Shown here in pieces: positions 25,722 to 32,340 of a stretch of DNA of 64,000 nt (positions within the stretch are counted from its first letter, which is position 1; each line of letters opens with the position of its first letter). The stretch spans positions 661,863-725,862 of the forward strand of contig NZ_WTUY01000005.1 of NCBI RefSeq assembly GCF_009882945.1, in the 5' to 3' direction. This DNA comes from Alcanivorax sp. DP30. Its GTDB lineage: Bacteria; Pseudomonadota; Gammaproteobacteria; Pseudomonadales; Alcanivoracaceae. Made by a program: the position numbers and the translations under genes. A model generated the notes under the pieces. It ran no database searches, was not told where the DNA came from, and worked only from the letters and a program-made list of their open reading frames with translations.

Positions 25722-26840
25722 GTGAGTGAGTTTTTGCGAGAACGCTATGAAGAAGTGGACCTGACGCCGGGGCAGGGCAAGATCACCGCCACCGTGTCCA
25801 TCGGTCTCGGGATCCTGGCCCTGATGGGCAGTTTCTGCTTCCTGTATCCAGAGATATTCACCACCCCGGATTTTCGCGCCTTCTACAACGCTGAAGTGCT
25901 GCGCATCGCGCTGTTCATCGGCATCGGTATCGGCTTTGTGTGTGGCTTCTTCAGCGTGTTCCGTCATCAGGAAAAGCGCTACGGCATCATTGGCATGGTG
26001 CTGGCCTGCATGGCGGCGCTGATTGGCTCCGGGCGGCTGGATGTGCCGCCTGTGGATGGCCGCAGTCTCTACGCCGGGCTGGATTACTTCATCCTCACCC
26101 TGTTGGTGTTGGCGCTGGTGTTCATCCCGCTGGAGCGGGCCTTCCCCAAGGACCCACAGCAGAAAACCCTGCGTGGTGGCTGGGTAACCGACATGAAGTA
26201 TTTCCTGTTCAGCCATGTGGCCCTGCAGCTGATCAGCTTCTTCACCATCATCCCCATTCAGGTGGTCCTCCACGACAAGGTGGATATCGGCTTCCAGCAG
26301 GCCATCGCCAGCCAGCCCCTGTGGTTGCAGTTTATCGAGATCCTCATTGTCATTGATCTGGGCAGCTACTGGATTCACCGCGCCTTCCATGAAGTGCCCT
26401 GGCTGTGGAAATTCCATGCCGTGCACCATTCCACCACCCAGATGGATTGGCTGGCCTCCTCGCGCCTGCATGTGGTGGAAATCATCGCCAACCGGTTTGT
26501 GGGCTACTTGCCTATCTTCATCCTCGGTTTCGCCCCGTCGGCGGTGTATGCCTACCTGGTATTCGTGTCCTTCCACGCCATCTTCATCCATGCCAATGTG
26601 CGCTTCCGTTTTCCGGGTATCCGCTGGCTCATCGCCACGCCGGAATTCCACCACTGGCATCATTCCTCGGAAGACGAAGCGGTAGACAAAAACTACGCCG
26701 CCTTCCTGCCCATCTACGATAAACTGTTCGGCACCCTGATCATGCCCAAACACCTGGCTGCCGAGTACGGCACCCGTGCCAGCACCCAGGTCCCGGAAGG
26801 GATGGTCAAACAGTTCCTGTTCCCGTTCCGTCGGGGGTAA
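25722..26840 (+). CDS. Fatty acid hydroxylase / sterol desaturase-family membrane protein
   Basis: 372 residues from a GTG with GGAGGGAACC upstream. Several membrane segments in the first 200 residues, then the di-iron His clusters of this family: HRAFHEVPWLWKFHAVHHS, HAIFIHANV and FHHWHHSSEDEAVDKNYA. Such enzymes use oxygen and two irons to hydroxylate or desaturate lipids at the membrane. The substrate cannot be told from sequence; a fatty acid or isoprenoid is possible. Flanked by heptad arrays upstream and a REPIN downstream. Confidence 0.85.
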   Translation: MSEFLRERYEEVDLTPGQGKITATVSIGLGILALMGSFCFLYPEIFTTPDFRAFYNAEVLRIALFIGIGIGFVCGFFSVFRHQEKRYGIIGMVLACMAALIGSGRLDVPPVDGRSLYAGLDYFILTLLVLALVFIPLERAFPKDPQQKTLRGGWVTDMKYFLFSHVALQLISFFTIIPIQVVLHDKVDIGFQQAIASQPLWLQFIEILIVIDLGSYWIHRAFHEVPWLWKFHAVHHSTTQMDWLASSRLHVVEIIANRFVGYLPIFILGFAPSAVYAYLVFVSFHAIFIHANVRFRFPGIRWLIATPEFHHWHHSSEDEAVDKNYAAFLPIYDKLFGTLIMPKHLAAEYGTRASTQVPEGMVKQFLFPFRRG

Positions 26841-26851
26841 ACCGCTATCCC

Positions 26852-26907
26852 CGTAGGAGCCTGCCTGCAGGCGATTCTCACCATCGCCTGCAGGCAGGCT
26901 CCTACAG
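26852..26907. repeat. REPIN-like inverted pair (CTGCCTGCAGGC type)
   Basis: CGTAGGAGCCTGCCTGCAGG at 26852 is mirrored by the arm 26883-26907. The spacer is only seven bases. It begins about 12 bp after the hydroxylase stop. Confidence 0.8.
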
Positions 26908-26924
26908 AATGATGAAGAGCCAAT

Positions 26925-27332
26925 ATGGAAGACGTAATCGAACTGCTGCGCGAACGCCACGACGGTGGCCTTGTAGCTCTGGAGTTACCCGATGAAGACC
27001 GACTGGTTGAGATCGAAGAGCAGCTGCTGATTTCCCTGCCCGGGGACTACAAGGAGTTCCTGCTTAATGCCAGCGACATCGTCTGCGGCAGCCTCGAACC
27101 GGCCACCGTCATGGACGACTACGCCCACAACTTCCTCCCGGAAATGGCCGCCAACGCCTGGGACCAGGGAATGCCTCGCTACCTGATCCCCGTCTGCGAA
27201 ACCGCCAACGGCATCTACGCCATGTCACAGGAAGGCGAAGTCCTGCTGTGGGAGCCGGGTAGCGGCATCAATGAAGAAGAGGTGTGGGGGAGTATCTGGC
27301 AGTGGGCTCGTGAGGTTTGGCTGGAAAGTTAA
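26925..27332 (+). CDS. SMI1/KNR4 (SUKH)-family protein
   Basis: 135 residues. SUKH-type features: IEEQLLISLPGDYKEFLLNASD near residues 30-50, YLIPVCETANGIYAMSQEGEVLLWEPG, and the acidic C-terminus. SUKH proteins are often immunity proteins against secreted nuclease toxins, though many stand alone with unknown roles. No toxin gene is adjacent here, so I leave the function open. Confidence 0.75.
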   Translation: MEDVIELLRERHDGGLVALELPDEDRLVEIEEQLLISLPGDYKEFLLNASDIVCGSLEPATVMDDYAHNFLPEMAANAWDQGMPRYLIPVCETANGIYAMSQEGEVLLWEPGSGINEEEVWGSIWQWAREVWLES

Positions 27333-27389
27333 TGAATAGTTAATAATGAATAATTAATAGCTAAACCCCAAACCTTGCTGACGAAGCCG

Positions 27390-27464
27390 CTGTAGGAGCT
27401 CCTCTCGAGGTGCGAACCCGAGCCCAGGCGAGGAAGTCTGTGGGAGCGGGCGTTCGACTGCGAT
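27390..27464. repeat. Two unpaired REP-like units
   Basis: CTGTAGGAGCTCCTCTCGAG at 27390 (close to the left arm of the gyrA REPIN) and CTGTGGGAGCGGGCGTTCG at 27438 lie in the same orientation, not as an inverted pair. They are between the SUKH gene and the TrmY gene. Confidence 0.6.
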
Positions 27465-27492
27465 TAAAGCGTCCGATAATGGGCACTGGCCT

Positions 27493-28095
27493 TTATAGCC
27501 CCGCCAAATCAAGCTCATTATTAATCAACACCACACACTGCGACGCAAACAGCATGGTCGGCCCCAGGCTGATCTTCTCCGTCCCCAGCCGCTTCAAACT
27601 GTTAAAGCTCTTTTTCGGCATCGGAATGTGATCGGTGAGCAAGAAGCAGGGCTTATCGGCAAATTCCAGCTCACGAATGCTCTCCCCCTTGGGGTCCATC
27701 ATGTACAGCTGATGCCCATCCTCCGCCAGTTCCTTGACCAGCTTCTCAAAACTCATGGTGCGCACGGTAATCCCGCTTTCCACCGCCTTGGTCTGCTCCT
27801 TGCCCATGCCCGCAGAGGCATCCAGGGCCCGTACCACCTTGGCCAGCAACGCCTGCTCATGAAACCCGCCAATATCCCGGATCTCTGCCGCCACAAAGGT
27901 GATGGTGCGGGAATAATCCTGGGTGCTCTCCAGCACCAGATGTACCACCACATCATCCCGGTGTGACTGCGCCACGAAGATGGCATTCATCAGGGTATGG
28001 GCGAGGATCTCGCTGTGGGCATCACCACCGACGTTGGCCAACAGGGCCTGGCTGTTGGTGGAGGCGGCGCGGGCGCGGAGGACGAAAGTACGCAT
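27493..28095 (-). CDS. trmY: TrmY-family (UPF0217) SPOUT methyltransferase
   Basis: 200 residues. The archaeal TrmY methylates pseudouridine 54 of tRNA; a bacterial UPF0217 branch exists in some gammaproteobacteria (a Vibrio protein has a solved structure, from memory). Seen: MRTFVLRARAASTNSQALL, VVVHLVLES, and the SPOUT knot region CFLLTDHIPMPKKSFNSL followed by ISLGPTMLFASQCVVLINNELD. Bacterial tRNAs normally carry ribothymidine at 54, so the target here is uncertain. The upstream ribosome site is poor. It sits at the left edge of the cassette island but has host-like GC content. Confidence 0.8.
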   Translation of the reverse strand: MRTFVLRARAASTNSQALLANVGGDAHSEILAHTLMNAIFVAQSHRDDVVVHLVLESTQDYSRTITFVAAEIRDIGGFHEQALLAKVVRALDASAGMGKEQTKAVESGITVRTMSFEKLVKELAEDGHQLYMMDPKGESIRELEFADKPCFLLTDHIPMPKKSFNSLKRLGTEKISLGPTMLFASQCVVLINNELDLAGL

Positions 28096-28395
28096 TATGA
28101 AGGGGCTCTGGAGAGTGTGGGGGGATTGTACATCAGACTGTATGGCTCGTTAGAAGGCGCTTCATGGGACCGGTCGCAGCTCGTTGTCAACGGAACGTTC
28201 CTTTGAACGCCGTGTAAGAAGTTGGCTATTTCACTCTAACTGATTGATATGAGAGTATTTTGATAGGTTGAACGGGGTGGCAAGCCTGGAGTTATACGGA
28301 ACCAGATTATAGGGAACGTTCTAATTAATTCGCTGTTATGTCTATGCGAGGCAAAAACAAGCAGCGCGACTCTGAAATGAAAGTAACTAAATACC
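28096..28395. other. 300-bp transition into the AT-rich island
   Basis: No gene. GC content drops sharply here. It contains an attC-like palindrome (28149-28218) and then AT-rich sequence that should hold the promoter of the next plus-strand gene; no certain boxes found. Confidence 0.5.
28149..28218. other. attC-like degenerate palindrome, left island edge
   Basis: TTAGAAGGCGCTTCA (28150-28164) is mirrored by TGAACGCCGTGTAA (28204-28217) with one unpaired C, like the extrahelical bases of attC sites. Neither end has a proper inverse core, so it is at best a decayed site. Confidence 0.3.
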
Positions 28396-29091
28396 ATGCG
28401 TAATATAGACCAGCTATATAGCGAAATAGACCAAGATGAAGGGTTGAAGTCGAAAAGAAGGCTCTTAACCTTTACTTCACTAATTCTATTAGCTATCCAA
28501 TTTACAGGTGCGAAAATTGAAGAAGCAAACACCTTCATTGTGAAGCTAAGCTTTGAACATCAGAACGGCATGGCACTACTGTTAATGTTTAGCATCGTTT
28601 TTGCTCTAATTAGGTACTACAACTATGCAAAACGTTACCACAATGATTTGTATTTAATTTGGAGCAATAATTTACTAAAAGATAACAAGGTCGAGTATTT
28701 CTGTCCTCACTCAGACGATGTAAGTGGTCTTTTGCACGAGTCCTATCCAAAGGGCTTCAACATAGAAATGTTCCTGTATAAATATCCAGATGAAAATCTT
28801 AGTTATAAGACACACTATGAATGTGAATTTTTTTTAGTTCGGTATTTCCGTTTTACATGGAATGACCAGCATGAGGATTATTCCGGAAAAGTTAATATTC
28901 TAAAAAACATAGGATTTAAGGCGTATCTATCAGTTTTAGGGATGGAGGCCAAGTATCAATTTAGTAGATATTTTACCCATAGAGAAAATTTGGACATACT
29001 TTTTCCATATTTCTTAGGAGTCTTTTCTTTGTTTAGCTACATTTTTGCTGATAGTTTTGATGTATTTATTAATTGCCTGCTTAACGCATAG
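28396..29091 (+). CDS. Cassette-borne membrane protein of unknown function
   Basis: 231 residues, not recognised. Two membrane segments near the N-terminus (LLTFTSLILLAIQFTG, about 23-38; GMALLLMFSIVFALIRYY, about 58-75), a polar middle with aromatic residues, and a hydrophobic C-terminus (FPYFLGVFSLFSYIFADSF). AT-rich with foreign codon use. The stop lies 29 bp before attC1, the usual cassette layout. The ribosome site is weak. No function is proposed. Confidence 0.7.
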   Translation: MRNIDQLYSEIDQDEGLKSKRRLLTFTSLILLAIQFTGAKIEEANTFIVKLSFEHQNGMALLLMFSIVFALIRYYNYAKRYHNDLYLIWSNNLLKDNKVEYFCPHSDDVSGLLHESYPKGFNIEMFLYKYPDENLSYKTHYECEFFLVRYFRFTWNDQHEDYSGKVNILKNIGFKAYLSVLGMEAKYQFSRYFTHRENLDILFPYFLGVFSLFSYIFADSFDVFINCLLNA

Positions 29092-29119
29092 ACGGTAGAA
29101 ATCCAGTGAATAATTTCCA

Positions 29120-29200
29120 ACATAACATTTGCATGCAGGCGACCCGCCTACCGTTCGCTCCGCTCTCAATCGGGCTGTCCCCTGATGCAAGGCGTTAGGT
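29120..29200 (+). other. attC recombination site 1
   Basis: Inverse core ACATAAC (29120-29126) and core GTTAGGT (29194-29200, matching GTTRRRY). Arms TTGCATGCAGG (29129-29139) and CCTGATGCAA (29181-29190) pair with one unpaired G, the extrahelical base that guides strand choice by integron integrases. The loop contains CGTTCGCTCCGCTC, as in many Pseudomonas and Xanthomonas attC sites. Confidence 0.75.
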
Positions 29201-29232
29201 TCAAAAACTACATATCGGCACGGAAGTAGCGA

Positions 29233-30288
29233 ATGGCAAACATTTCTCAAGTTAGAGGAGCTCTACTCGAAGAAGCGGTTCTGTATCTACTAGAGAAGTT
29301 CGATTATGAAACGATCGATGCTTCTTCTGCACACAGAGACGAAAGCCTTCGCGGAGGTCATTCAGGACTAGAAGTCAGGGGGCGTGGGTCATGGCATCAG
29401 ATTGATGCCTTAGCCGCTTTTCGTTCGTCCCCTGCATTCATGTACCCTCTTCGCTTGATGGTGGAAGCCAAGTGCTACCAAGAGCACCGAACCGTTGGTA
29501 TCGAGGTTGTCCGTAATGCAGTCGGCGTCTTGAAGGACATATCCGAAAATTATTTTTCTATTGCTAGCCGTGGAAGCAAGGTTAAAATGCCGAGGTTTAA
29601 TTTCCATTCGGCAATATTTTCAACGTCTGGCTATACCAGTGGTGCTATCGACTACGCGTTAGCTCATCAAGTTTTTCTCATCCAATATGAGAATGTTCCG
29701 GTAATAAAGCCACTGATTGAAGCAATTATGCAATTCGATGAGACCTGCATAACAAGAGTCGGCAAAGAATCCATTTCGGAAGTTCGAAAACGGTATCGCG
29801 AAGCTATCAGGAATCATGCGTACGAAGCCGATATGCGGGGTTTCATCACTGATCGAGGTATTGAGCTGATAAACGGGGCTTTGGTAAGTGCGTTGACCAG
29901 AATAGGTGGCTCTTATTTTGGCATGCTCCAAGGTCGTTGGCCCTTGCATCTCTTAACCACAGAAGCGCTGCTCCCCAATGCTTTTGAATCAGATAGAGTT
30001 CGTTGTCATGTGACAGGGTACGAAACTGGTGAATGGAAATTTACTCCAGCCGAATTGGAAGAAGATGACCAGGGATGGTTCGAACTTGAATTCAATCTTC
30101 CGGAGGGGATCGCAAATCTCGTTGCCGAAAACTGGGGAGATCGAGAAGTAGTCGCAAACATCAAACAACAATACTTTTCCTATATCGATTTAACAGGTCG
30201 AATTGGAGGCATCCGTAGGAGTATTCGCTTGGAAATGGATCAGGAATGGATAGAAGCGTACATCGAGAGAGTTCGTCGAAGAACCTAA
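29233..30288 (+). CDS. Restriction endonuclease-like protein (PD-(D/E)XK fold)
   Basis: 351 residues; ATG 29233 with GGAAG upstream, 33 bp after attC1. The N-terminal 130 residues carry a probable PD-(D/E)XK nuclease core: the acidic HQIDALAAF, then MVEAKCYQEHRTVGIEVVRNAVGVL, where EAK is the catalytic E-x-K. An Mrr-like or type IV arrangement is possible. Residues 200-351 are unrecognised and may serve recognition. No methyltransferase is adjacent, which would fit a modification-dependent enzyme. AT-richer than the host; likely acquired. Nuclease activity is inferred from the motif only. Confidence 0.6.
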   Translation: MANISQVRGALLEEAVLYLLEKFDYETIDASSAHRDESLRGGHSGLEVRGRGSWHQIDALAAFRSSPAFMYPLRLMVEAKCYQEHRTVGIEVVRNAVGVLKDISENYFSIASRGSKVKMPRFNFHSAIFSTSGYTSGAIDYALAHQVFLIQYENVPVIKPLIEAIMQFDETCITRVGKESISEVRKRYREAIRNHAYEADMRGFITDRGIELINGALVSALTRIGGSYFGMLQGRWPLHLLTTEALLPNAFESDRVRCHVTGYETGEWKFTPAELEEDDQGWFELEFNLPEGIANLVAENWGDREVVANIKQQYFSYIDLTGRIGGIRRSIRLEMDQEWIEAYIERVRRRT

Positions 30289-30332
30289 AAGTGCACCCAC
30301 TGCGACCCAAAAACCGATACGTAAAGATAAAT

Positions 30333-30394
30333 GGGGTCAGGTCTCCCATTTCCCATCCAGGGGCCGAAAGCGGGAAATGGGAGATCTGACCCCC
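30333..30394. repeat. GGGGTCAGGTCTCCC inverted repeat, copy 1
   Basis: Left arm 30333-30354 starts GGGGTCAGGTCTCCCATTTC; the right arm 30372-30394 is its inverted copy with one change. It lies between the nuclease-like and FRG genes. This type resembles REP sequences mobilised by RAYT (IS200-like) transposases in gammaproteobacteria; no transposase is in the window. Confidence 0.8.
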
Positions 30395-30419
30395 AATCTT
30401 CCCTGTGATGGAGAATAAA

Positions 30420-31313
30420 ATGTATGATTTAGGCATGCCTGACGAAAGGAATTTTCAATCCGTCACGGAGTTTTTTGATTATGCGTCAGAGAAATTAATT
30501 ACCAGGGACTACGATTATGGATTTCGCGGGCACGCCAATTCAGGATGGCAGCTAGAGACAACACTTTCTAGGTTCGTCAACGAGATTCAATTAAATTACC
30601 CTGAACGTGGTGGCTACAATGATAGAGAGTTGTTAACTAAGTTGTGTCTTCAGCGCCTTCATGAAGAATTTGGGAATAATTTAATTACAAATAAGGACTT
30701 GCCTCAAGATCGAGTAGAAAAAATAGACCTGTGGCAATATGGCCAGCATTTCGGCTTACCTTCCCCTCTGCTTGATTGGACACATTCACCTTTTATTGCT
30801 CTATTCTTCGCAATTTCAGAATCGGCAAAGAAAAACGAAGAAAATATACGGTGTGTTTGGGTTATAAATTTGAACATGCTGGCGCATGTTAATGATCAGG
30901 TAATTAATGAAGTAAGGCCAAAATTTGAGAATAAGATTTCTCCTGAGTCTGTGCTGTACCAGCAGTTCCCTACATCAGAAATAGTTCGCGAGAGCAATGA
31001 GAATAATCGGAGAATCGCTTTTCAGCAGGGATTCTTCACAAAACATGAATACTACAAATCTCTTGAGATTTGGTTAAAGCGGGTCGTAGACGAAATGACT
31101 TTTGGCAAGGGAGACTCGCCAGTTTTGAGGAAGCTCAATTTCCCCTGTTCTGAGAGAGAAAGAGTCTCTATGCTCGACCGTCTTGATAAGATGAACATAA
31201 ATAATAGAACACTTTTCCCCGACATCTTTGGCTCGGTCAGGGGGGCTGTGGATACCGTTTACCGAAGCTTCCAAGCGCCTAAATTCCGTGGCTTCACATT
31301 TTCACAAGACTGA
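30420..31313 (+). CDS. FRG-domain protein
   Basis: 297 residues from ATG 30420, chosen because GGAGA is five bases upstream. The FRG domain, named for its Phe-Arg-Gly motif, is clear: YGFRGHANSGWQLETTLSR at about residues 36-54, then WQYGQHFGLPSPLLDWTHSP and FIALFFAISE. FRG proteins are widespread in mobile and defence-associated regions, but their biochemistry is not established to my knowledge. It follows the nuclease-like gene within the same attC-bounded segment. Confidence 0.78.
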   Translation: MYDLGMPDERNFQSVTEFFDYASEKLITRDYDYGFRGHANSGWQLETTLSRFVNEIQLNYPERGGYNDRELLTKLCLQRLHEEFGNNLITNKDLPQDRVEKIDLWQYGQHFGLPSPLLDWTHSPFIALFFAISESAKKNEENIRCVWVINLNMLAHVNDQVINEVRPKFENKISPESVLYQQFPTSEIVRESNENNRRIAFQQGFFTKHEYYKSLEIWLKRVVDEMTFGKGDSPVLRKLNFPCSERERVSMLDRLDKMNINNRTLFPDIFGSVRGAVDTVYRSFQAPKFRGFTFSQD

Positions 31314-31321
31314 ACAAATTC

Positions 31322-31373
31322 GGGGTCAGGTCTTGCATCGTGCACTCGAGCGCAGCATTTTAGTCCTGATCCC
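31322..31373. repeat. GGGGTCAGG-type repeat, degenerate copy 2
   Basis: GGGGTCAGGTCTTGCAT (31322) with a weak inverted partner CCTGATCCC (31365-31373). It starts eight bases after the FRG gene. Confidence 0.6.
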
Positions 31374-31407
31374 AAGTTTGCTTTACATTAAAATTTAGGA
31401 AATTACT

Positions 31408-31604
31408 TTGCAGGAAGCGAGAAAGTTTGAAGACTGCCTGACTGAGAGGCCAAAGCCTAAAGGCATTGACGTGCTTTGTGGACTAAAACACTTTGCAATT
31501 ATTACCTGTGCTGTGCCCGCCGAGAGGTTTGAGGGAGTTTTCCCAGATAGGTTCCAACTAGACACTATTCAATTGGATGGACGAACTCTGGGGCCAATGA
31601 TTCG
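31408..31604 (+). pseudogene. 5' fragment of a DUF2071-like gene
   Basis: A frame reading LKHFAIITCAVPAERFEGVF then PDRFQLDTIQLDGRTLGP resembles the N-terminus of DUF2071-type proteins and stops being protein-like exactly where repeat copy 3 begins (31604). The rest of the gene is missing. A TTG at 31408 could be the old start. The family match is from memory. Confidence 0.45.
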
Positions 31605-31661
31605 GGGTCAGGTCTCCCATTTCCCAAACTGACGCTATGTGGGAATTGGGAGACCTGACCC
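31604..31661. repeat. GGGGTCAGGTCTCCC inverted repeat, copy 3
   Basis: Left arm 31604-31625 matches copy 1 over 22 bases; the right arm 31641-31661 is its inverted form. It separates two unrelated gene remnants. Confidence 0.8.
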
Positions 31662-31664
31662 TAG

Positions 31665-31808
31665 GCTTGGTCTAGGCTTGCTTCCCCTGTTGAAAAACAA
31701 GAAGAGAGCGATATTAATGATAGATATTTTCAAATGTATGATGAATTGGAGTCAAAGAGGCGTAATTACGTCAAAGAGAACCTGGAGCTATTTGCAGTCA
31801 GCAACTAA
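31665..31808 (+). pseudogene. 3' fragment of an unknown cassette gene
   Basis: An open frame from just after repeat copy 3 reads ...VEKQEESDINDRYFQMYDEL then ESKRRNYVKENLELFAVSN and ends at a TAA lying inside the inverse core of attC2 (31806-31808). A stop codon placed in the attC edge is normal for cassette genes. There is no start codon with a ribosome site, so only the C-terminal part remains. Not recognised. Confidence 0.45.
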
Positions 31809-31874
31809 CAAGGCGCTGCTGTCGGGCAAATTTTCCGCTTCGCTCCAAATTTACCGCAGAGTGCGGCGTTAGAT
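31803..31874 (+). other. attC recombination site 2
   Basis: Inverse core AACTAAC (31803-31809) and core GTTAGAT (31868-31874, matching GTTRRRY). Arms GCGCTGCTGTCGG and CCGCAGAGTGC pair with unpaired extra bases, and inner arms GGCAAATTTT and AAATTTACC pair around CCGCTTCGCTCC. This is a well-formed 72-bp attC. Confidence 0.75.
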
Positions 31875-31968
31875 TCCCTTGATAGCGATAAAATCAGAGT
31901 GCTTGGGTGAATGCGGCAAGCCAACCTGTATTTCCGTTCAAATAAAGACTGTGCCGTATGGAATGAGT

Positions 31969-32184
31969 ATGAATCAAATTAATCCAGCAAAGTTACACCT
32001 TAGTAAATGGACAGCAGTAAACCCATTGAATCGGGAGAAGCACTTTCTGGTCTCAGAAATTGAATTCGATGAGGATGGCACAGTGTTGGTGTGCAAACTG
32101 GAGTCTGTTCTTTCCAACAAAGAGTATTCCATCGACTGGGTTGAGCTCAAAGACCAGGAGAAATGGCTCCAAGGCTGGAAGTAG
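31969..32184 (+). CDS. Small Trp-rich protein, TIGR02450 family
   Basis: 71 residues from ATG 31969 with GGAATGAG upstream (an ATG two codons earlier is an alternative). The sequence MNQINPAKLHLSKWTAVNPL then NREKHFLVSEIEFDEDGTV, with WVELKDQEKWLQGWK, is the conserved pattern of this small family. Function unknown. It lies 95 bp after attC2 and its stop codon sits on the edge of a decayed attC-like palindrome, so it looks like a cassette gene. Confidence 0.7.
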   Translation: MNQINPAKLHLSKWTAVNPLNREKHFLVSEIEFDEDGTVLVCKLESVLSNKEYSIDWVELKDQEKWLQGWK

Positions 32185-32278
32185 CCAAGCGCCAGGTCAC
32201 ACATCCCAGCCGTCTTTCAAGCAGGTCCTCAAAACGTGGCGCTACAGTTGATTGTGGCGCCGTAAGGAGACGCTAGGC
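32184..32278 (+). other. attC-like degenerate palindrome, right island edge
   Basis: GCCAAGCGCC (32184-32193) and GACGCTAGGC (32269-32278) pair at 8 of 10 positions; the core would read GCTAGGC instead of GTTRRRY. It begins at the stop codon of the Trp-rich gene. Confidence 0.35.
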
Positions 32279-32308
32279 GGCCACGGTTCTGGCCGCCCCT
32301 TTGTCGTT
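32275..32308 (+). terminator. Terminator-like hairpin before the end of prpE
   Basis: GGCGGCC (32276-32282) and GGCCGCC (32291-32297) form a stem followed by CCTTTGTCGTTT. It could end plus-strand transcription of the island. Confidence 0.5.
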
Positions 32309-32340
32309 TGTGCTATGCCGGGCCCGCGTTGTTATCCGGC

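Larger units (their letters stand above)
28149..32278. mobile_element. AT-rich integron-cassette remnant (attC cluster without integrase)
   Basis: An island of plus-strand genes between host-like minus-strand trmY and prpE. It has two attC sites (29120-29200, 31803-31874) and attC-like decayed palindromes at both edges. It carries cassette-like short genes without recognisable promoters and three GGGGTCAGG-type repeats. Base composition is much more AT-rich than both flanks. No intI gene or attI was seen in the window. Confidence 0.55.

Noticed and set aside
28149-32278. Search for an integron integrase or attI within the island
   Set aside because: None of the frames has tyrosine recombinase motifs; the island is therefore not called a complete integron.
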